NCBI RefSeq assembly: GCF_036884655.1
Contig: NC_088354.1
Location: 16,401,501 to 16,465,500 of the forward strand
Direction of reading: 5' to 3'
Length of the DNA stretch: 64,000 nt
Source of the DNA: Musa acuminata AAA Group
Lineage: Eukaryota; Streptophyta; Magnoliopsida; Zingiberales; Musaceae
The translations under genes were made by a program, and so were the position numbers. The notes beneath the pieces are model-generated. The model was not told where the DNA came from. It saw only the letters and a program-made list of their open reading frames with translations, and did no database searches. Shown here piece by piece: positions 48,470 through 59,187 of this stretch; position 1 is the first letter of the stretch; each line of letters starts with the position of its first letter.

Positions 48470-49722
48470 TGTTAAATCTCGGATTTTGATGATGAAATCA
48501 ATTGATAGTGTTTGTGATCTGATCTATGTTTTGAGTGACGCAGGAAGCTTTGATCAGGGAGAGATAATTAAAGTAGGAATAATCATGTTGGACCGGAGTA
48601 GAACATGTCAGAAGATTAGACATCGAGCCGGAGGATCGGTCTACGTATCAGCAGAAGGCTTCGAGGTATGGGTTCGGGCATCGGGCCAAGAAGAACAGAA
48701 ATTACGTTAAGGAAATCAGAGTTGCGGAGGTCAACTGACCAATTGGGCAATAGGCCACAAGAGAGGATGATGCACCGAAGAATCAAACAAGGCGTCAATA
48801 AACCAATGACATACTGTACAATATTTGATTTAGCTTTATAATAATTATCTAGATCGAAATAGGTTTTAGGCATAATTGAGTTGGAATTGGGTCAACTCAA
48901 TCAGGGGCCAATTGGGCTCAAGTTTGGGCTGTGTTAAGCTAAGTGAAAGGCCCAAACAATGACCCAACAAGTGGAACCATCGGTGGCACAGTCTCCGAGA
49001 TTGTGTTAGGTGATGGTACTACCTATCTAGGCGGTGGTACTAGTCAGACTCAATCTCCAAGACTGTCAGGCTATGGTACCGCCCAATGTCAATGCTGCAG
49101 GCGATGGTACCGCCCAACACAGGTGATGGTACTGTCAGGACTCGGGAAACCCAAGATGAGACCTTTTTTTGCTCTAATTTTGAAGTCATTTGGGGTCTAT
49201 AAATACCCCGGCTATTCCTGCATGGAGTAGCAAGAATTGAGTACAAAATTGAGTTGAAAAAGGGGGAAAATTACTTGAGAAAAATTGGAAAACTCTCTTA
49301 GGATTTAGGATCACTTCTTCCTAGTATTTAGAAGTTCGTCTAAAAAAGAGAGACATGTAAGGGTTGTCTCCTAAACCTGTGAAAAGGAGAAAGCACTGTA
49401 AAAGGGTTGTTGATCTTCACCCGTTGAAAGAAGATCGGTAGTGGAAGTCGATGGCCTTGACGGAAGAAGAATCAGGAGTTGATGTAGGTCATGACGACCA
49501 AACCACTATAAAAATCTAGTTTGCATTTACTTCTTGCTATTTACCTTTATTGTAAACTGAATTCTTACTTACACTATACTTTCATACGCTTTCAAAATTA
49601 AGCATTGTCAATATCGATTTTTATCAAAATGAAAGAGTTTTTCGAACCGATGTCATTTTTATCCACTGCACTAATTCACCGCCCCTCCCCCCCCCCCTCT
49701 TAGTGCTGACTCGATCCTAACA
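48470..49722 (+). repeat. 3' LTR of E
   Basis: It starts TGTTAAATCTCGG and ends CGATCCTAACA. The palindromic tract is at 49,010-49,140 and the TATA gtctataaataccccgg is at about 49,194-49,210. It is followed by GTATC. Confidence 0.9.
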
Positions 49723-49727
49723 GTATC

Positions 49728-49985
49728 AACCATACATTTTAAAAAATCATTCTTAAGTAGAATGGAAAGTCTCTCACACCAAGCCCTTGGGGCTTGCTTT
49801 AGAGAGCCTTAGACAACTTAAAAACATGATTAAAAAAAACAACATTCTCAAATCTGGGTGGTCGTTCAACACAAACTTCTTCAGAAATAAATCCGTTAAG
49901 AAAAACACTTTTAACATATATTTGAAATAACTTAAAATTATTACAACTAGCATAGGCAAGGAGTATCCTTGTGGCTTCTAATCTT
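49728..49985 (-). pseudogene. pol: RT middle part of C
   Basis: The minus strand encodes decayed RT with [19 protein letters not shown] and QASPRAW-like phrases, matching 41,650-41,900 of F. It lies between E on the left and solo LTR H on the right and joins both neighbouring C pieces in order. Confidence 0.85.
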
Positions 49986-51574
49986 TGTTGAATCTCGTAT
50001 TTTGATGATGAAACTCCTTGATATATGTTTATGATTTAATCTGCGTTTTGAGTGACGCAGGGTGCTTCGATCAGGATGAGACAATTAAAGCAGGAACATC
50101 ATGTTGTGCCGGAGGAACATGTCAAAAGATTGGACGTCGGGCCGGTGGATCGGTCGACGTATCGACAGAAGGCTTCGGGCAGTGGACTCGGGCATCGGGC
50201 CAAGAAGAGCGGTTATTGTGTCAAGGATATCGGAGTTGCGGAGTCAACTGGCCGATTGGGCAATAGGCCGCAGGAGAGGACGATGCGCCGAAGAATCAGA
50301 CGAAGCGTCGAGGGACCAATGACATGCCGGACAACTTGGTTAATTGCTTAGGATTAATTGTCTCGATCGAAGTTTTGTTTTAATTGTGCAGGATTAACTA
50401 TGATAACGATGAAGACATAAAGCGAAACAAAGTGTCGGAGTCAAGCGCGAAGGATTTGTTGCGAGTTCGAGAGTTCGACGGAAGTCCGAAGGTTCGTCGG
50501 GAATGCTACCGGAACTAGCCAAGAATGAGTTGGGAGCTTGCCGAAGGGTTTTTCGGAAGCTCGCCGGAAGGTTCGTTGGGAGTTCGCGGAGCTCGCCGAG
50601 AAAGATCGGAGCTTGCCGAAGAAGCTTGTTGGAACTCGCTAAGAACAAATCGTGAAGTCTAGGAGCTTGCCGGGAGTCCGCAGAATGGTTTCCGAGAGTT
50701 CATCGGAAGATCGCCGGAAGTTTGTCGGAAGCTCGCCAGAAGAAGTCTTGACTTGCGGACTTTGTAATAGCTTAGAAAATGTCTTTAAAATCATAGTTAG
50801 CACGTTAATTAGGGTTAGGATTAGGTGTTAATCCTATAACCCAAGTAGGGGTCAATTAGGCCCAAGTTCGGACTGGTTTGGACCAAATTTGGAGCCAAAC
50901 CAAGTGAGCTGAAATAGTGAAAGAGGTGGCACCGCCCCAGCCAGGAGGTAGCACCACCCAGGCTATGTCTCCCAGCGAGACTGGGAGGTGCAACCGCCCC
51001 AGCCAGGAGGTGGCACCGCCTGGGGCTCAGTCTTCGAGCAAGACTGGGCGGTGCAACCTCCCTGACAGAGAGGTGGCACCGCTTGAGCTCAGTCTTCGAG
51101 CTCTGCCAGGCGGTGCAACCTCTCCAGTCAAGAGGTGCAACCGCCTGATCCTGGAATTCCGGGATTTGATCGTTTTGAGCTCCAAATTTGAACTGGGTTG
51201 GGGCCTATAAATACCCCACCCATTCAGCACTGAAAGAGCAAGAACTCAAGCCGAAATCTTGATCTTTTCAGTGGTTCTTAGAGCTCAAAACTGCTAGTTT
51301 TCCTCCTCCTTCTGTTCTTCAAGTTTGAGTTGTAAAGAGAGGAGAGAAAACATTTGTAAGGGTTGTCTCCTGAGCCCGTCAAAAGGAGTGAATCTGTAAG
51401 AGGGTAGTTGGCCTTCGCCTATTGAAGGAAGGCCTCTAGTTGACGTCGGTAACCTCATCGGTGGAGGAAGCCAAAAGTGGAGTAGGTCAAGACTGACCGA
51501 ACCACTCTAAATCTCTGGTTTGCGTTTATTTTGAGCACTTTATCATTACTGCAAACCTCCTACATAGCTACTGC

Positions 51575-51950
51575 TCTCTGCGCTTTTACGAACGAGTTCT
51601 GTGCAGTTTACGTTCACGTCTTAATTCCATTTACAAACTGCAAACTGCTCTCTGCGCTTTTACGAACGAATTCTGTGCAGTTTACGTTTACGTCTTGATT
51701 CCATCTACAAACTGCAAACTGTCTCTCTGCGCTTTTACGAATGAGTTCTGTGCAGTTTACGTTTACGTCTTGATTTCACTTACAACTGCAAACTATCTTC
51801 TGCGCTTTTTTTTTACGGACAAGGTTCTGTGCAGTTTACGTTCACGTCTTGATTTCATTTACAACTGCAAACTATCTTCTGCGCTTTTACGAACAAGGTT
51901 CTGTGCAGTTTACGTTTACGTCTTGATTTCATTTAGAACTGCAAATTGTC
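51575..51950 (+). repeat. about 75-bp tandem array in LTR H
   Basis: Five copies start near 51,575, 51,649, 51,723, 51,796 and 51,874. Each begins ctctgcgcttttacgaac and continues ttctgtgcagtttacgtt and cttgatttcatttacaactg. Copies differ by point changes and small length changes. Confidence 0.85.
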
Positions 51951-52345
51951 ATCTGCGTTTAGACGTAAACTGCGCTTAGACGCAAACTGCATTTAGACGT
52001 AAGCTGTGTTTAGACGTAAACTGCGCTTAGACGCAAACTGTGTTTAGACGCAAACTGCGCTTAGACGCAAACTGTGTTTAGACGTAAATCTGCGTTTAGA
52101 CGTAAATCTGCGTTTAGACGTAAATCTGCGTTTTAGACGTAAAACTGCGTTTAGACGTAAACTACGTTTAAACGTAAAACTGCGTTTTAGACGTAAACTG
52201 AGTTTGGACGTAAATCTGCGTTTAGATGTAAATCTGCGTTTAGACGTAAATCTGCGTTTAGACGTAAAACTGCGTTTAGACGCAAACTGCATTTAAACGT
52301 AAATTGTGTTTAGATGTAAACTACGTTTAGACGTAAACTGCACTT
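51951..52345 (+). repeat. 16-18-bp minisatellite in LTR H
   Basis: About 23 units of the type tgcgtttagacgtaaa(c/t) follow one another, with gcgcttagacgcaaac variants at the start. The unit is present once or twice in the LTRs of F, so it expanded here. An open minus-strand frame of 82 codons across it is a consequence of the periodicity, not a gene. Confidence 0.9.
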
Positions 52346-52484
52346 AGTCATAAGTTATCTTTGAGTCGGCTTTTGCTTCAAAACTGATTTTTATCGAACG
52401 AACGCAGCTTTTGTTTTTAATCGCTAAAAGATATCCGCTGCACTAATTCACCCCCCCCCCCTCTTAGTGCTCTCGATCCTAACA

Positions 52485-54258
52485 TACCATAGGAGTGCAA
52501 GTTTTTTCATAATCGATACATTCTTCTTGATTGAAACTTTTTGCCATTAATTTAGCATTGTTTCGAACCATGATACCAAGTTCATCTTGCTTGTTTCTAA
52601 AGACCCATTTAGTGTCAATTATAAGGTGGTCACTAGGTCTAGGAACAAGCTTTCACATCTCATTTCGTTCAAATTAATTTAACTCCTAATGTATTGCAAA
52701 ACCCATGATTCATCTTTTAGAGTATCATCAATGTATTTCGGTTCAATTTGAGATAAAAAGGCTATATTCATACAAAAAATTTTAAAAGAAGAATGAGTTT
52801 GGACAACTTTTGATGTATCTCCAATGATTAGCTCCATAGGATGAGCATCTATATATTTTCATTCCTTATGTAAGGATTCTTTGGAAGAAGAGGTATCTAA
52901 GTTGCTTGGGGGAGTAGAGTTTTCATTCAAATGTAAAGCATCAAAATCAAAATCATAACCAAAATCATTTTTCTTAATTTTGAAAATCTCATTAAAACCA
53001 ATATGGATAAATTCCTTATTAACTAAAGTTCTTTTATTGAAAATACAAAAAAAATTTAAAATAGAGGAATATCTAAGAAAGATACCTTCATCGGATTTTA
53101 CATCAAATTTTCTTAAAGCATCCTTTTTATTTAAAATAAAGCATTTGTAACCAAAATCTTTGAAATATAAAATATTGAGTATTTTATTGTTCCATAATTC
53201 ATAAGGATTTTTGAAAAGTAATGGTCTTATGAGAAACCTATTCATGACATATCATTTCATGTTAATGGCTTCGGCCCAAAAATATTTAGGTAGGCTATAT
53301 TCGTTTAATATGATTTTTACCATTTCTTGTAAGCTCCTATTTTTTCTCTCAACTACTTTATTTTGTTGTGGATTTCTTGGAGTAGAGAAATTATGGTTGT
53401 ATCTATTTGACTTATAAAAGTCTTGAAAATCATGATTTTAAAACTCACCACCATGATCACTATGAATAGATGAAATCATAAAACCTTTTTCATTTTGAAC
53501 AAGTTTACAAAATTTTAAAAAATATTTAAAGCAATCACTTTTGTGTACCAAGAAGTATATCCAAGTATATATACTATAATTATTAATAATTACAAATACA
53601 TATTTACTACCTCCTAGACTTATTGTATCAATTGGTCCAAATAAATTTATATGGATTAATTATCGTGGTCTAGAGGTACTTATTTGATTTTTTGATTTAA
53701 AACTATTTTTATTTATTTACCTAGTTAGCATGCATCACAAACTTTGTCTTTAACAAATTTGATGCTATGCATCTCTTATGAGTTCTCTAGTTAAAATTTG
53801 TGAGATTAGTTTCATGCAAGCATGACGTAGTCTCTTATGCCAAAGTTATAAATCATCGTTTAAAGCCAAAAAATATATTTATTCATAAAAATCATCAATA
53901 TCAATAATATACATATTATTATTTTTTAAGACAATCATAGATTTATTTTTGTGTGGTATTTTTATTATGCAAGCACTTATTCAAATTTGATAATATATGC
54001 TTTATCACATAATTGACTAATGCTTAGTAGATTATGTTTTAAACTATCTACTAATAACACATCTTCAATCAAGAGGTTTGACTTGTTACCTTTAGTTCAT
54101 TTGCCAATAATTTTTCCCTTGTTGTTATCTCGGAAGGTGATATATCCTTCGTCTTGACTAATGAGATTAGAGAAGTGTATAGGATCTCCGGTCATATACT
54201 TTGAGTATCCATTATCAAGGTACTATCTCTTGCTTTTAACTTTTGATTATAAACACAT
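52485..54258 (-). pseudogene. pol: Pol of C: protease, integrase and RT start, decayed
   Basis: Read right to left: the protease stub has YLDNGYSKYMTGD (about 54,230-54,190). GAG-pre-integrase has LWHKRLRHACMKLI (about 53,840). The integrase core and its C-terminus follow, then the linker (53,245-52,859, 128 codons, [15 protein letters not shown]). The RT N-terminal [15 protein letters not shown] region is near 52,610-52,560. Stops and AT drift are frequent. A Gly to Asn change in the protease DSG motif (DNG) would kill it. Confidence 0.85.
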
Positions 54259-55870
54259 CTACAAGAGAAAGGATTTTCTCTTAGTTACCCATTTAACTTT
54301 GGGTCTTTCATGAATAAATCTACATATCTTGACTATTAGCATTAGGTTATTTATGGTTCCTTTAGGAACCTAAACTAATTTGTGTGAGTTATATTTTTTA
54401 AATAAATATTTATAAGTAAAATATCCATATTTACTATAAAAATTATATTTATTTTTATAGGAAACATGTAATGTGGGTCTTTTAACAAATAAAGTTGATT
54501 TTTGTTGAGTGTTGTTACTCACAAAATCGATTTCTAATTTTATATGTACATGACCATTATTAGCAAGGATCATATTTAAAGATTTATTTCTAATTTTAAA
54601 TTTTTCTAAAGTTTTTTTGTAATACTACATTTTCTTTCTTAAATGAATCTAACTCTTTACACTTAAAGCGAGAAGTTAACATTCTATTATTATGCTCATT
54701 TTTTAATTTTTTAAATTGATTAGAAAGAGAAGCATGATTATTTTTTAACAACTTATATTTTTTACCAACTAGCTTATATTCATCATATAAATTATTAAAA
54801 GAATTAAGTAAATCATCATAAGATAAATAAGATTCGATTGAGTCACTTACCTCATCATTGAGCGTCATTATAGCGTAGCTGCCACCTTGCCTTCATTGGT
54901 TTACTCTTTGTCTTCAGATGCACTCGATTCATCACAAGTCGCCTTGAGTGCTTTCTTCTTCTTTGGTAGCTTCTTCTTCTTCAGTTGAGGATATTCACTT
55001 TTGAAGTGCCCCGGCTTTTTGGATTCGTAGCAAATGACTATGTTCGTTTTTAGTTTGTTTTTGTTTTTAGTATCTTGTTTTACAAGATTTATTTTGTTTT
55101 TTCTTATGAATTTTTTAAATTTTCTTGTTAGGAGTGTCAAGTCTTCATTATCACTTGAGCTTTCGCTCGAGTGGTCTTCTTTAGTTCTAAGTGTCATATC
55201 CTTTCTGTTCTTTATAAGGTTATTCTCATATTCATCATGTTCATCATATATCTTGCATGTTATTTCATAAGTCATTAATGATCTTATGAGTTCATCAAGT
55301 GAAAAACAATTCAAGTCATTTATCTCTTGTATTCTAGTTACTTTCATATCTCAATTTTTTGGAAGAGATCTTAGAATTTTATTAACAAGTTTAATATTAG
55401 AAAAAATTTTACTAAGAACTTTCAAACTATTGACGACATCTATAAAATAGATGTACATATCTCTAATAGTTTCACTTGGTTTCATTCGAAACAATTCAAA
55501 ACTATGTAACAAAAGATTGATCTTAGACTCTTTAACTCTACTTGTACATTCATGCGTGACTTTGAGTATGTACCAAATATCATATGTAGTTTTGCATATA
55601 GAAACATAATTAAATTTATTTTTTATCTAAAGCACAAAATAAAGCATTCATAGCTTTCGCATTTAAGTAAAATAATTTTTTCTCTAGATCATTCCATTCA
55701 CTCATTGGTCCAGAGGATTTTTGAAAATCACATTCAATAATGTTCCATAAATCAAAGTTCATAGAAATAAAAAAAATCCTCATATGAGTTTTTCAATATG
55801 TATAGTCCGTCCCATTAAACATAGAAGGACGAGTGATAGAATGACCCTCTAGATTACCAGCAAAAGCTAT
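54259..55870 (-). pseudogene. gag: Gag of C, decayed, start codon lost
   Basis: Homology to the gag of F starts at 55,870, where ATG has become ATA. The longest open parts are 55,347-54,901 (148 codons, with a damaged knuckle CYESKKPGHFKSEY), 54,868-54,596 and 54,573-54,370. The terminal UAG (54,259-54,261) followed in frame by pol is retained, as in A and I. Confidence 0.88.
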
Positions 55871-55891
55871 CTCTCTTGGATATTAAACCAA

Positions 55892-55973
55892 TGTTGAGTC
55901 TCGGATTTTAATGATGAAATCAATTGGTAAATTATTTGATCTAATCTATATGTTGAGATAACTGTGTAGGATT
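55892..55973 (+). repeat. truncated Sirevirus LTR end
   Basis: TGTTGAGTCTCGG and the following 70 bases match the first part of the A LTR, then similarity stops at gtgtaggatt. It abuts the truncated 5' side of C and marks the right border of the transposon nest. Confidence 0.8.
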
Positions 55974-57060
55974 GAAATATGAGATTTTTTTCAAAGGTAT
56001 ATTAGTCTTGACATTTTCTTTTTTTTTGTAATTCAACTCAGTTACAAAGTTTTGAACAAGACATTAGTAATATCAAAAATTGGATTCTTTTCAATATCTT
56101 AGTTTTGTGGTCAATGATGTGATGTTGTCGCTTACAAAAAGATTGTACCATTCATAATTAGAGAGTAGATGAGGTCGTTGTCAATTGGTGATGCCATCAA
56201 TAAGGCTATAAAGGATATTATCGCTATTGACTACTAGAGAGGATTAGAGGATGTCGCTACGAAAAGAAGTACAAGTTACACTAGTCATCATCGTCGTCGT
56301 TGAGAGGAGGATGCCCCAACCATTTATTGTTGGAGAGGAAAGGATCGCTTGTCACCGCCACGTATAATGAGGTTGCACTTATTCAATTAGCCCTCATCTT
56401 TCTGTCTCCCTTACCTTTTAATTCAAACCTAACCTAACATGTAATATGATCCGATCTGCTTCAAAGGATCTAACCCAAATCAATTCAACCCATAATCAAG
56501 ACCAAGATCGAACCAAACTAATCTTTGGGTTAGTCGAGTTTGAATCAGACCGATAGGATCAACAAAAATGATTAAACAACAAAAAAGATATTTTTAAAAT
56601 TTTAAATAAAAGAGATACGCTTTGATTAAAAAATAAATATGAGAGCATCATTTGATAAAACCCCATCATTAGGGGCTTTTTTTTGGGTAAAATATCTAAA
56701 AAAATTACTTATGAGAAATTTATTTATTTAAAATTAAAATTAATTTTAATATTTGTATTACTTTAAAAAATAATTTCTACATACTAAAATCCTACCTAAT
56801 ACAGTATAAAATATAGCTCTACATGCAAAGCAAATTTGCAATTGTACATTTTTCATGACGAATTCAATTTTCAAATCTACTATTTCTATATGTTCAAGTC
56901 AACATCTCTACTATTGTATCATTATAATTCATTGTTAAAGAAGAGGGGATCGTTCTTTGACACCGCCTAGGGTTACACTCGTTAAGTAACGAGTGTAATC
57001 TTTATCTTTATGCCTTCATTGTTTTTGGTTCTAACTTAATTTACAATATAATACAATGTG
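55974..57060. other. intergenic, no gene seen
   Basis: AT-rich DNA without long frames or recognised transposon domains. The only clear local structure is the inverted repeat at 56,973-56,998. Confidence 0.6.
56973..56998. repeat. 12-bp perfect inverted repeat, 2-base spacer
   Basis: TTACACTCGTTA, two bases, then TAACGAGTGTAA. It lies about 770 bp upstream of the JAZ start. Confidence 0.9.
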
Positions 57061-57273
57061 TTCCGAGAGATTTGACCTGAATCAATTTGACTTGAATCAA
57101 GATCCCAACCCAATTGAACCAAAATTTCTACAAGTTCAGTGTCAAATGGTCAACAACTCTCCGATAGCACCATCCATCGGTAATTTATCACCATTACACC
57201 GCGGTTGCGAAATGTGGCTCAGCCGCTCCCACCTAATGTCGGCTCGCTTGCTTCCCAATTCTGCGGCCGCGTT

Positions 57274-57562
57274 CACGTGTTTCTCGCGGGCCCCACGAGC
57301 TACATTTGTCTACTCCCCACGCGGAAGACGAGTTCTGGGAATCGACCTTTTATTACGGTCTCGCCATCACTCTCCGTCTTGGTGCGGTCTCTGACCATTT
57401 CTTCGAAGCGTGAACACGTGCCCAACGGCGTTGCGCCACGGTGACCGCCGCTCGGGCCCCACCAAACGTGTTCGATGCGATCCTGTGGGGACTACACGTG
57501 CCTTTTGCGACCTTGTCGGCGTGACACGTCTACCTCTTCCCGCATCTCGCACCCTCCACGTG
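57274..57562 (+). promoter_or_regulatory. four G-boxes (CACGTG) upstream of JAZ
   Basis: CACGTG occurs at 57,274-57,279, 57,415-57,420, 57,495-57,500 and 57,557-57,562, and an AACGTG variant at 57,465-57,470. This is 200-490 bp upstream of the start codon. G-box and AACGTG are known binding sites of MYC2-type bHLH factors, which JAZ proteins repress. The inference is jasmonate-inducible negative feedback. Confidence 0.75.
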
Positions 57563-57684
57563 TCTCGTCTTACAAAGATCGGACGGCCACTACCGATTAG
57601 GTGGATCGACGCGGACCATCTCGTTCAACTAACATCTGCCCTCCTCTATACTTCCGGGTTGTTTCTTGCCTTTTTCCGCCTCGG

Positions 57685-57692
57685 TATTTAAA
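57685..57692 (+). promoter_or_regulatory. TATA box of JAZ
   Basis: TATTTAAA lies 71 bases before the ATG (57,763), which would leave a short 5' leader of about 45 bases. Confidence 0.6.
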
Positions 57693-57762
57693 AGCACTAC
57701 CGCCTCAAACAAAAGCGGTAGACAAGACAGACGGCACCGCAGATATAGGAGACGAAAGAGTG

Positions 57763-59187
57763 ATGTCGAGAGATGTCGTGGAATTCGATTTCTTTGCGAT
57801 GGAGAAGACACGATCCCGCGCCATGGATCAAAGCACCTCCGCCCCAGGTATCCTATCCTATCCCATCCCATCCCATCCCGTCCCTCTTTTCTCTTCTCTC
57901 TTCCGCCACAATAATTTAGGGTTTCGTTTGGTGGGTTTAAGGCGCCAAGCTGAGCGCCATCTCCAGGATGAATCCGCAACTCCTGCGGAACGTGATCTCC
58001 TCCGTCGGGAGAACACCGATTCCACCTCCGCTGTCGCTTCTTGTTCTGAATCCGTCCGATCTGTCCGCACGAAGGAACGATTCTGTAACGGCGCCATTAA
58101 CGATCTTTTACAACGGCACCGTCGCCGTTTTCGATCTTGCGCAGAATAAGGTCAGTTAGTCTTTTCTCTTCCGTTTCCGTAGAACAATCACGAGCAATTT
58201 CTTATAGTTTCGACCTCTGAATAGGCGGAGGCAATAATGAAGATGGCGGAGATCAGCGGGAAAGGGTTGCTAGATAAACTTGACGAAGGTAAATGTCTAA
58301 AATGGCCGTCGATGAAAACGTAAATAGGCCTGATACAGAACTCTTTTTCCGTTTCCGTTGCGTGTGCAGATCTGTTGCCGATGGCTCGGAAGAAATCACT
58401 GCAGCGCTTCTTCCAGAAGCGCAAAGAGAGGTAATTATTTATCATTAAGTGCATTTATTCTCGATTCTTAGGAAGTTCAGATGCTAGGATTTGATATCGT
58501 AGAAGACTATACCATCGAGCTCATTAATCACCTTGTGGTCTTACAGAGTCCAATATCACGGGTTTTTAGAGCTCATCCTTATTTAATTCTCTTCTCTTAC
58601 ATTTATAAGAAGGTTTGTATGTTTATATGTAGGTGGCCACAAACTTCCAACTCTTGAAGGATGGTTTGTGATGCCTATAAATTACATAATAAAATCGTTT
58701 ACCGTTGTCTGAAGTTTATATTCTATCTCTTCACGTAGTTTCCTAAACGATTTTAAATTTCAACCGTTGACTTATTGATATGAAAGTATATATCATTAGT
58801 ACTTGAGAAAGTAAATCTTGTGCAAACATGTATAGTTTTAAAGTTCAAGTCAGTATGTCGAGCTATTTCTGATATGATGAGATACGGACTGTTGTTTGTC
58901 AAAGTGGATAACTACAGGCATATAATTAAAAATATATATATTTAATAACTGATGCTTTGTATCTGTTTTACCAACATTTATATCTATTTGTTAAGGATGG
59001 TTTAGTCTAATTATCGTGTTCTCGTGATAGACCACCTCTAGGGCTTTGAAATTTGACTTAGTAGTCTGATATCAAGTCACTTTTTTTTTTACTGATGTAG
59101 TAGGTTCATTTAAAATGGTGCAGGTTGACGGCAGCAGGTCCATACGAGAGGAGACAGGCGACGGGTTCGGCTAAGAATACGTGTTGA
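57763..59187 (+). CDS. JAZ: JAZ (TIFY) jasmonate-signalling repressor, 160 aa, five exons
   Basis: Exons read from the sequence: 57,763-57,847, 57,942-58,150, 58,225-58,288, 58,370-58,430 and 59,124-59,187, all with GT-AG borders and an unbroken 161-codon frame ending TGA. JAZ proteins are nuclear repressors that hold MYC-type bHLH factors silent until jasmonoyl-isoleucine makes COI1 bind them for degradation. Residues 1-16 (MSRDVVEFDFFAMEKT) resemble the N-terminus of the TIFY9/JAZ10 group. The ZIM domain has TIFYNG at 82-87. The Jas domain spans 121-147 with the degron LPMAR (122-126) and the SLx2Fx2KRx2Rx5PY signature (S129 to Y147). No LxLxL EAR motif is seen, so repression would go through NINJA bound to the ZIM domain. 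The Jas domain is split by the last intron (693 bp). Subgroup assignment is tentative; family assignment is firm. Confidence 0.95.

Larger units (their letters stand above)
36418..49722 (+). mobile_element. Sirevirus element E, pol-deleted, carrying nested F
   Basis: A plus-strand element inside C with exact GTATC duplications (36,413-36,417 and 49,723-49,727). The first LTR dinucleotide is mutated (TATTGAATC instead of TGTTGAATC). Its own DNA is 36,418-38,092 and 46,403-49,722, about 5 kb: LTR, primer site TGGTACCAAAGC (37,634-37,645), split gag, non-coding region, LTR. Only a scrap of pol remains. F is inserted in gag. Confidence 0.92.
49986..52484 (+). repeat. solo LTR H (Sirevirus), 2.5 kb, enlarged by tandem repeats
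   Basis: The LTR runs TGTTGAATCTCGT to CTCGATCCTAACA. The left part contains both the tgacgcagggtgcttcgatc block and the gcaggattaactatgataac block of related LTRs. The palindromic tract is at 50,925-51,150 and the TATA gcctataaataccccac is at about 51,203-51,219. The U5-side region is expanded by two repeat arrays (51,575-52,345). No target duplication is seen: ATCTT lies on the left and TACCA on the right. Yet the C reading frame resumes correctly. Confidence 0.85.
12673..55891 (-). mobile_element. Sirevirus element C, host of the nest, split into five pieces
   Basis: One minus-strand Sirevirus is interrupted by four later insertions. Its own pieces are 12,673-14,346 (3' LTR and 3' non-coding), 33,158-34,200 (3' non-coding and RNase H end), 35,787-36,417 (RNase H/RT), 49,728-49,985 (RT) and 52,485-55,891 (RT start, integrase, protease, gag). 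Joined in order they follow the domain order of an intact element, which supports single ancestry. The 5' LTR and primer site are missing: the sequence stops 5' of gag at 55,891 against a foreign LTR scrap. The pieces are AT-rich and full of stops, making C the oldest layer. Confidence 0.85.

Noticed and set aside
52044..52292. 82-codon frame with repeated RFTSKR
   Set aside because: Produced by the 16-18-bp minisatellite in LTR H; no start context or relatives.
57601..58149. 182-codon plus-strand frame across JAZ exons 1 and 2
   Set aside because: It reads through intron 1 and then out of frame with the TIFY motif; splicing at GT-AG sites gives the conserved protein.
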